From the NCBI RefSeq assembly GCF_017052595.1, contig NZ_JAFIDB010000004.1, forward strand, positions 1 to 64,000: a stretch of 64,000 bases of DNA, in the 5' to 3' direction. The stretch is from Mycoplasma procyoni. GTDB lineage: Bacteria > Bacillota_I > Bacilli_A > Mycoplasmatales > Metamycoplasmataceae. Under the pieces are notes generated by a model. That model had not been told where the DNA came from. It did not search any database and was given only the letters and a program-made list of their open reading frames with translations. The translations under genes were made by a program, and so were the position numbers. This document shows, in pieces, positions 55,906 through 64,000 of this stretch (its first letter is position 1; the number at the start of each line of letters is the position of its first letter).

Positions 55906-57205
55906 AATTTATAGTGTCAAGAAATATCCTTTCGGAACAAAAAAGGTAGCTAGAAAAAACACAAAAGGTGTAGAGCAAATGCTTGAGCCAAAACAAGGCC
56001 AAGAAATCATTGCTACATTTAGAAACGTTGATATTTCTTATGGTAGTGGTTCAAAACAGTTTAGAGCTGTAAGTGATCTAAACTTAAACATCTACAAAGG
56101 AGAAGTTTTAGGACTTGTAGGAGAATCTGGTTCTGGAAAAAGTACAATCGGAAAAACACTTGTTGGACTTGTTCCTTATAGCTTTGGAGAAATCCAAATG
56201 CTTAACAAAACCCTTCCTAAAAAAATGCAAAGAGGACTAAAATTTGGTCAAAAACTGAAAGAATACAAAGAAATCGAAAATTTCTTAGTAAATAAAGTTC
56301 AAATGATTTTCCAAGACCCAGCAAACTCACTGAATCCACACAAAAACGTTGAAGCAGTAGTTTCTGAAGGTCTAATGAACACAAAGAACTCAAAAGAAAT
56401 TTTCCTGTTTAACTTTGATCAAAATATTAAAAGAGAAATCTATTCTCTTTTAGAAAAAAATGACCAAAATAAAGGATTTTACGGGGAATTCGAAAAAGAA
56501 TTAGACGCTAAAATCTCTTTAGACTCAAAAAGTGCTTACAGTGCTTTATATGAAGATTTACTAAACAAACTCACAAATGAAGAAATTAAAGCAAAACTTC
56601 AAGAATTCAAAGCTCAAAGAGACAAAATGTCTGAATTAAGCGAAAAAGAGTGTAGAAGAGAGCTTGTAAGAGATATTCTACAATCTGTTGGACTTGATGA
56701 AACTGTTTTAAGAAGATATCCACTTGAGTTTTCAGGGGGACAACAACAAAGAATTGGTATTTCTCGTGCTGTTGTTTTAAGACCTTCTTTATTAGTTGCT
56801 GATGAGCCAATTTCAGCACTTGACGTTTCTATTCAAGCTCAAGTAGTTAACATCTTTAATGAACTTAAAGAAAAATACGATCTAACCATTCTCTTTATTG
56901 CTCATGACTTAAGAATGGTTGAGTACATTTCAGACAGAATTGCTGTTATGAACAAAGGAAGATTATTAGAGGTTGGTAGCGCAGAAGAAATTATGAATAA
57001 CTCACTCCACCCTTATACAAAAAGCCTTTTAGATGCTGTTCCTTCTATTTCAGGAAACAAAGGGAGTCTAATTGGTTATGTGTATGATATTAACATGCAC
57101 CAATACTCAGAAACAAATCAACCTGAGTGAATTAAAATAAATGATGATCACTTCGTGTTAGGAACACAACAAGAAGTTGAGAATTGAAAGAAAGGAAACT
57201 ATTAA
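55889..57205 (+). CDS. oppF: Oligopeptide ABC transporter ATP-binding protein
   Basis: 438 residues. Walker A GESGSGKS, Q-loop FQDPANSLNPH, signature EFSGGQQQR and Walker B LLVADEPISALD. An insert of about 100 residues between the Q-loop and the signature (HKNVEAVV onward, Lys/Glu-rich) lengthens it over typical OppF (about 330), as in mycoplasma relatives. OppD and OppF act as the ATPase pair. Confidence 0.93.
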
Positions 57206-57208
57206 AAT

Positions 57209-59059
57209 ATGAAAAAAACTAAGAAACTTTTATTTGCCCTTAGTCCAATAGCGCTTTCAACTGTTGCTTTAGCATCTTGTCAAAAAGTTGCTAAAACAGA
57301 ACAAGAAATCGAAAAAGAAAAATATGAAAGTGAAAAAGCAAAATTAGCTACAAAAATTAACGACTCACAGTTTTTAAGTCAAGCTGAAAAAACCACTTTC
57401 ACTACAAAACTAAATGAAACAAAAACTTCAACAGAAGTTGAAGTACTTAATTCAGAAGTTGACACAACAATTGCTCAAAATGAACTAAATATCTTTTTTG
57501 ATCAAATTGAGGCACAAATTAATACATTCTTTACAAGGGATGTGGCTGAAAAATCAGAACTTAAAAACAATTTAACTGCTACACAAAGAACAAAAGAAGA
57601 GTTAGAAAAATTCAAAGCTACTGTTGATCAAAAAATCAAAGAACAAAAAGCAGAAGTTGAAGTTGAAATTAACAAACTTGAAACTGAAGCTAAAAAACAA
57701 GAATTTACTATAGAGCTAAACTCAATCGAAAACAACAAAAAGCTAGATGAACTTAAAGCTAAAGTTCTAGAACAAAGAAACACAGAATTTGTTGCTAAAT
57801 TAGATGAATATAAAGCAAAAACAACAAAATACATCGAAGACAACTTCAACAAAAAAGAAACAATTGCTAAATTAAGTGAAGAAGTTCAAAGTGTCGATAG
57901 TTATGCAAAATCACTTGAATTTGATAAAAAACTAAAAGCAGCTCTTAAAGAAGATATCAGAGATACAGAATCTTCAAGATACTCACTACTTCAAGAATTT
58001 GATATCTACTCAACATTATTAGCAAATGATAAAAAAGAAGAATTTAACACAAGATTAGGTCAAAGACTCGAAATTGCTGATAGACCTCTTAATACTTTAG
58101 TTGAAGAACTTAAAGAAGCAGCAAGAACACCCCAGCCTTCTGATGAGCAAGTTGCTCAATTTAAAGCTAAAGTTTCTGAGTTAATAGGAACATTAGAAGA
58201 ATCAACAGACGCTGAGAAAAAAGTGAAATCTGAACTAAAAACAGAATCACAAAAAGCAGATTTAACATTAGAAGAAGCTAAAGCACTTGCAAGAAAAGTT
58301 CTAGATCAATATCAAAAAGATGATAAAAAAATAAGAGCTTTAGCTCTTGTAAATGTTAATACAATCGAAAGATATGAACCAGGAACAAAAACTGAAACTT
58401 TAGATCAACTTAGAGAAGCTGACACTTTAGAAAAATTAAGAGAAGTTAGAAAAGTATTTTTAGCTAGAATTAATTCTCACAAACCTTCTCTGTTTACAAA
58501 AGCAGATGGTTCATATGATTATGATAAATTCTTTAGATCATCAGCTTACACTTCTACTGTAGTTTCTGAAACTAATCCTTTAGAAAAAGGAGCTACAAAG
58601 GTTAGAACTTCATACATTAGAAGCAGAAAAGAAGAATACAGAATCATTTCTGATTTAGCACCAAAAGTTGAAAGAGCTTACAAACAAAATGAAGAAGATA
58701 TTAAAATCAAAAATCTTTTAATTGAACTTAAAAAAGAAGTTCTTAAGGCATTTTTCGAAGAAAAACCAGTTGGAACAGAAAAAGAATTGCAATATAAAGC
58801 AATTCTCTTTGGTGGAACAACAAACCTTCCTATAAGAGATAAAATTTCTAAACTACTTTATTCAATTGATAGAGCTATAATTGATGGATATTTCTATGAA
58901 GAAATGTATAAAATTCTTTCAGGGTATACAGTAGCAGAAAGAGCATCAGAAAGAGAAAATTACACTGTTTATGATCCTAAAGGTTTTCGTGATCAAAAAC
59001 CTTTCTGATCATTTAGATACATTAAAGAAAATGCAGAAGGTCTAAAAAAACTTAGCTAA
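57209..59059 (+). CDS. Coiled-coil surface lipoprotein
   Basis: 616 residues. Lipobox VALASC (Cys about 24). Residues 30-370 are a long Lys/Glu helical region with repeating EKTTFTTKLNETKTST-like units, as in mycoplasma surface lipoproteins with three-helix repeats. The C-terminal globular part has FRSSAYTSTVVSE and GYTVAERASERENY. Starts three bases after oppF, so it is part of the operon and may assist peptide capture. No enzymatic motif seen. Confidence 0.78.
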
Positions 59060-59060
59060 T

Positions 59061-59642
59061 ATGAAAACAACCAAAAAAGCATTTATTTTGCTTTTTTCTT
59101 ATTCTTTGGTTTTATCATATTCGGCTTTATCTTCATGTCAACAATCCATAAAACCACAGAATGAGAAAGAAGCAAAAATATTTTCAAAAGAAGAAGATTT
59201 TGAAAACAAAAATCAAATTATTAATTTAAACAACTACAACAAATCAAAACAAATTTCACAGCAACAAAAAGAAAAAAACAAAATAAATACACAAACATAC
59301 GATAACGCAAACAATCCACAAATTCTTTCTGAATTTTTAGTCGAACTAAAAGAAAATACAGAAATTTCTTATCAAGAATTTGTTGATAAACTCTTTTCAT
59401 TGTTTAATGAAAACAACGATCTTAATTTCAATGATGCTTTAATTAAATTAGATCAATTAGGTTTTATCAATTATTATACTTATCAACAAAACATCAATCT
59501 TGATCTAAAAATTAGTTTAAATTTAGATCCTAAAAGAAAACTAGTTGCTTTTAGTTTTGCTATTAAAGGTAAACTATGACACATTAATCACTATGATGAA
59601 ATAATACAAACCAAAAACGATATACTCAAATTTAACAAATAA
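59061..59642 (+). CDS. Small surface lipoprotein
   Basis: 193 residues. Signal FSYSLVLSYSALSSC with Cys at about 27. Asn/Lys/Gln-rich linker to about residue 85, then a compact domain (LNFNDALIKLDQLGFINYYTY, LDLKISLNLDPKRKLVAF). No family recognised. ATG one base after the previous stop. Confidence 0.7.
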
Positions 59643-59670
59643 ACAAACAATATGCAATATATGAGGAAAA

Positions 59671-62600
59671 ATGAAAAAAATTAAATCACTGAAAACAAAA
59701 GGGTTAATTGCAGCCGGAATCATTTTGGGATTATCTGCAGCTACACTAACTTCAATGTTTATTTATGCAAATAACTCGAATGAATCAAAAGGATATTCTT
59801 CAGGTCTAAAAGCTGAAGATTTTGATAATGATTACACAAAGATTTATGATCAAAATCGTAATTTAGTTTCTCAGTTATACATAACAGATCCATCTAAAAA
59901 ACAAAAAGTAGGTTCTTTAAACAAAGAAGGAACTCTCTTTTGATTCAATGAAAATGAATCAAAAAAGTATGACTTTGATCAATTCTTTAATGAATACTAC
60001 AAACGTTATAATGAAAGTTTTATTTTAGAAGTTAAATATGGTTCATTTAGTTTTTACAATGAATATGTTTTGGCGCTAAGACCAAAACAATTTATTGAGT
60101 TTTCTAAGTGATTCTTTGGAAATGTTGCTTGAGGACCTGATTTATTAACTTTAGATTCCTTTAGAATAGTTCAGGGAGTTGAGATGAATGGTAATGCTAT
60201 AACTCTTGGTTCTCACTCATCTCTAGATAAAGAACTAAATGAAATTAAGTTTTTCCCAGATGCCTTTTTTGGTTCACTTCCGATTCACTCCAATTTAGCT
60301 GGAGAAGGAAATGAAACCGATTCACTGAGTTATTCTGTATTTAATGACAATCAGTCTTATCAAGATTTAGTTGATTTTGTTAACACAATACCAACTTCAA
60401 GTTTAATTTCTAATTTTATTGACTCAAGCACAAACCGTTCCTTTTTAGATCTACACTTACCAAAAAGACTAATAAACAGAGAATTTATTAGTGTATTTTC
60501 TAAAAGTGCTCTAAAGCCTATTTTTATCAAAAAAGACACAACAAAAGAGCAATTTGATGCTTTAGTTTCTAAATATAAACTAAACAAAGATGATTTTGAT
60601 TTTGACTCAAAACAAAACATCAAAATTTCTGCAATTGAAACAAAGATTTCTGAAAGTGGCGAAGCCATTTTAGAACTCAAATACACAGACCAAAATTCTG
60701 ATCAACAGGAAATTAAGTTTTTAGAAAGTGAACTAAAAGCAATTTATCAAATAAGTCTTGATCAATTTGCTCAGGAACTTAATTCTGAAGTTATTAATTT
60801 CTTAGATTACTACGGAATTAATTTTGCTCAAAATAAAGAAGTTTTTGTGTATGAAGATGATCAACAACTTGTCTTTTTTAAGGATAAAACAGAAGCATTA
60901 AATGACTTTGAAGCCCTAAAAAACTACAATGAACTTACAAAGGAACAAAAAGAAAAATTAAGCAAATGATTAATTAAATCTCTGAAAGTTCAAGATGGTG
61001 TTTTAATTATTGAACTTTCAAATGATAATGCTCAAAAAACAATTAAATTAGATGCCTTTAATTTAAGTCAAAAAGATGCTCAAACATTCGAGTCTCTAAA
61101 ACAAGCAACTTCATATAAAAGAGCAATTAATCCAATTGCTATTTCTTACAGCCCTGAAGACCCAAATGCCCTTGATTTAAATGGAAACAAACTAGAGGGT
61201 TATAAAACAAGAAAATATCAAGCTTATGCAGAGGCTTATCCAGGCTTAATTGAAAAAGTTTCACAGAAATATCCACATCTGCTTAAAAAGCAAAATGGTG
61301 CTTATGTTTCTAAAAAATTAAACAAAGAAGGATTCTACGAATTCGAACTAAAATACGGGGATTATACAGGTTTTAGTTCAAGTGACAGAATTGGATTGCC
61401 TTTAGTTTTAGGTGCTTTAAGTGATAATTTTGAAGGTATTTCTACAGACTTCTTAAAATATGTTGCAACTCATGAATATGGTCACCATTTAACTCTTGAA
61501 CAAAATCAAGCACTAAACAACGATCAAAATGCTTTAGTAGTTGGAGGAATAGTTACAAGAAGCGGAATCGGAATCAACTCTTATTTTGCGCAAAGCGCTC
61601 TAGAAAACTACTTAAAAGCAAGAACAAATCTTGATTTTCAAAGAGTTAATGCTTTAGATGTTGAGAGTTCTAAAGGTCAATTTATTAAGTTTAAATTTAA
61701 AGACTCAAATGGTGATTTTGTGACTGAAAACACAGCAGATGTTTGAGGTTCTGATAATGAAAAAGCTTCAATTAGTGAGCTTGCTGAAAACGAAAAAAGA
61801 AGGTTTTTACAGACCTTTAAAGGGATGGAAGAAGCAGCAAGACTAAGAGGAGTTAATCTTTCTGATCTCTTTATTGCAAACTCATTTGATCATCACTCTG
61901 GCACAATCAACCCAACAATTAGCGGTGATTTTAAGGTCTTTAAACTAGACTCTAACTCAAATGAATATGCTATTTCTAAAGTTGATGTTAAGTCCATTAT
62001 TAGCTCACTAAAAGATGGAAAAGGCAATTCTTTAGAAAATGCAATTATTTGAAAAAATGATGATGATTTTGATGTTAATGCAGTTAATGTGACTTTAGAT
62101 GTTGAAGATGGAAAAATAGTCCAAAAAGCAATTAGTTTCAACTGATTTAAACAGGATTCAACACCAGTTTTCAATGTCGCTCTAAATGAACCTTTAGATG
62201 CTCAAACAATTGAGTTTATTAAACAACAAAATCTAAAACTTAAAAACTATTTAATGTCTGTTATAGTTAAAAAAATAACAGAAAATGGTTGAAATAGTGC
62301 TGACAGTAATTTAGGAAATAAAGTTTCTACAGGCTTTAAAACCGTTTTAGGTGATGTTGATCTTAAAACTTTAGAAACAAATTTAATTAACAGAAATAAT
62401 CCAGAAGAAAAAGATCCACAATACAACGGAATTCCTGGTGATCAAAACCCAAGAAAAGCAAATGAATACAGTGCAATTAGTGCTAATTCTTCTGTTGCAG
62501 AGCAGTTATTAAACATTTATAAAACAGCAGCAAGCATCAAAAACTCACCACAACAAGCTTCCGTTTTAATCGGACAACTAAACAGCATTTTTGCCTTTGT

Positions 62601-64000
62601 AGACAATGACAAAAACATCACAAATTCCTTTAGTTTCCCTGATGTTTCAAACACAATCAGAATAGGAACTGGAGCTGCCTTTGAAAACTTAAGTGAGATC
62701 TATAAAACTCAATCAACTTCTGATTTATTAAAGAGAATTGAAAAGGTTTTAAATGCATATTACTCAGGTAAAGCACAGATTAATCCAGCCTTTGTGTTTA
62801 TTGAAAAAATGATTGGTTTAAACACAGAAGATGATGAACCTAATTTATTAGTTTTTGTTGATCAAAACAATGTAGAAATTAATCCTGCAGAGATCAAACA
62901 AATCCTTAATTCTTCTTTAGAAAACAAAAAGGAATTATTAGAACAAAAGATTAAAAAAGTCGCTTTTGCAACAAATTCTAAAGTGTTTGATAGTCATCTA
63001 AATAACTCACTTTATGCAGCGTTTAGTGATTCTATTAAGACAGAAATAACAGACACAAATGGAAAAACTTCAACAAGCATTGTGTTTGATTCTCTAGAAA
63101 AACTATATCAATTTGCTTCAATTGATTACTCAAAAGCAACTGTAAGTGCTAAAAAGAATCCTAAATCTAAATTTGATGTAGAAGTTAATTGAGATATTGA
63201 TTATGTTAAAACAAAATTCGACATAGACGCATTTAGAATGGCTTTCTTTGGAGATCAAAAACAACACGAGCAAGCTAGAGCAATTGTTTTATTTGCTTCA
63301 GAACAACAACTTGCAAATGAAATTATGCTTAGATTTAGAAATTCTAATTATTTTATGGCGCTAAAAGATTTCAATCCAGCCACAGAAATGGTGCAAAATC
63401 AAGCTATTTTCTCAAAAGAATTTGGTATTAACATCAATAACAAAATCTTTTTAGAATCCTTTGATTACAACTTGGAAAACAAAGAACTCAAAAATAATCA
63501 ATTTGATCCAAAACAATTGCAAGATATCGTTAAAGATTTTGTTAAAAATCTTATTGACACAAAAGATCAACAAGCAATTATAAACTCACTAAACTCTCAA
63601 GATCTTTACAGATATATGGGAAATATAGTGACTTGAAGAAACTTTGGAATGCTCAATTCACCTTCAATTTTAGATGATTATGTTATTTCTAATTTCAATG
63701 CAGCAGTACCTTCTGATGATGTACTAAATTACTCACTAACAAGAATTGAACCTTTATTAAACGATAAATTTAGTGACTATATTTTCTCTATTTCAGAAAT
63801 TTTAACAAGGGATTATGTGCAAACAACTTATGTTCCTTCAGATGCTGATTTAGGTGGAATGCCAAGCTTTTTATCATCGCTCAACGAAAAAACTTCAGGT
63901 CTTGTTTATGTAGTAGATGCAACTAAAATCGACAAAATCAATAAATCTTTAATTGATCTCAAAAACTTTAGATTCGGAGTTTTTGATGCAATTAAAGCTA
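59671..64000 (+). CDS. PDxFFG protein with HEYGHH motif (copy 2), 3' end outside window
   Basis: First 1443 codons of a paralog of the protein at 44158. Membrane anchor (10-32), PDAFFG at 196-201 (same residue numbers as copy 1), KYVATHEYGHHLTL (H601, E602, H605, H606), LNSQDLYRYMGN and TRDYVQTTYVPS. Middle segments diverge strongly and differ in length, while motif zones are kept, a sign that both are functional and the rest is under surface variation. RBS GAGGAAAA. Ends at the window edge without a stop. Confidence 0.88.

Noticed and set aside
1..64000. tRNA or rRNA genes
   Set aside because: No sequence with a tRNA T-loop and acceptor pairing was noticed apart from the tmRNA, and no rRNA-like stretch was seen; a tRNAscan run would be needed to be sure.

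Overview
The window reads as part of a mycoplasma (Mollicutes) chromosome. The DNA is very AT-rich, and many long proteins make sense only if TGA is read as tryptophan: PotA-D, PyK, OppA and TopA all continue through in-frame TGA codons. The protein set (MIB/MIP immunoglobulin system, seven-gene F1-like ATPase cluster, PDxFFG proteins, large OppA) points to the Mycoplasmopsis/Metamycoplasma (hominis-type) lineage. I do not assign a species.

Layout. (1) 1-2.0 kb: an Abi_2/AbiF-type HEPN protein on the minus strand, bracketed by two tandem pairs of a small pseudoknotted RNA. Each RNA has its own promoter and a terminator or terminator-like hairpin. This looks like an AbiF/abiF-RNA toxin-antitoxin or defence locus with four RNA copies. 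(2) 2.2-6.1 kb: a small membrane protein, rplJ-rplL with an L10 leader, tmRNA, a DeoR-type regulator and a Dps/ferritin-like protein. (3) 6.1-11.1 kb: a potABCD polyamine importer preceded by a possible leader peptide and hairpin. (4) 11.2-16.1 kb: an accessory island with abiEi-abiEii plus a third gene of unknown family, then a second abiEii-plus-third-gene copy behind its own promoter/palindrome, then three tandem paralogs of an unknown small protein. (5) 16.1-19.3 kb, minus strand: a secreted subtilisin-like protease and a lipoprotein, with a 5' leader holding a 30-codon ORF and an intrinsic terminator.

(6) 19.7-21.1 kb: pyruvate kinase. (7) 21.2-39.4 kb: one long operon-like array, MIB1-MIP1, the complete seven-gene F1-like ATPase cluster, then MIB2-MIP2. 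An 18-A tract sits at the presumed promoter, a likely phase-variation switch. (8) 39.4-43.9 kb: rpsB-tsf, hpt and topA. (9) 43.9-64.0 kb: a short leader ORF and terminator, then a giant PDxFFG/HEYGHH protein, oppABCDF, two lipoproteins and a second PDxFFG protein that runs off the window.

How the parts fit. Region 7 is an anti-antibody surface machine: MIB captures immunoglobulin, MIP cleaves it, and the co-encoded F1-like ATPase probably powers a membrane process next to them. Regions 5 and 9 look like extracellular proteolysis plus peptide import, and region 3 imports polyamines; all suit an auxotrophic parasite. Regions 1 and 4 are defence or toxin-antitoxin type loci. Three transport or protease loci share one design: promoter, tiny ORF, hairpin, large gene. 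That suggests ribosome-mediated control. Everything here was read by eye; no database or folding program was run.
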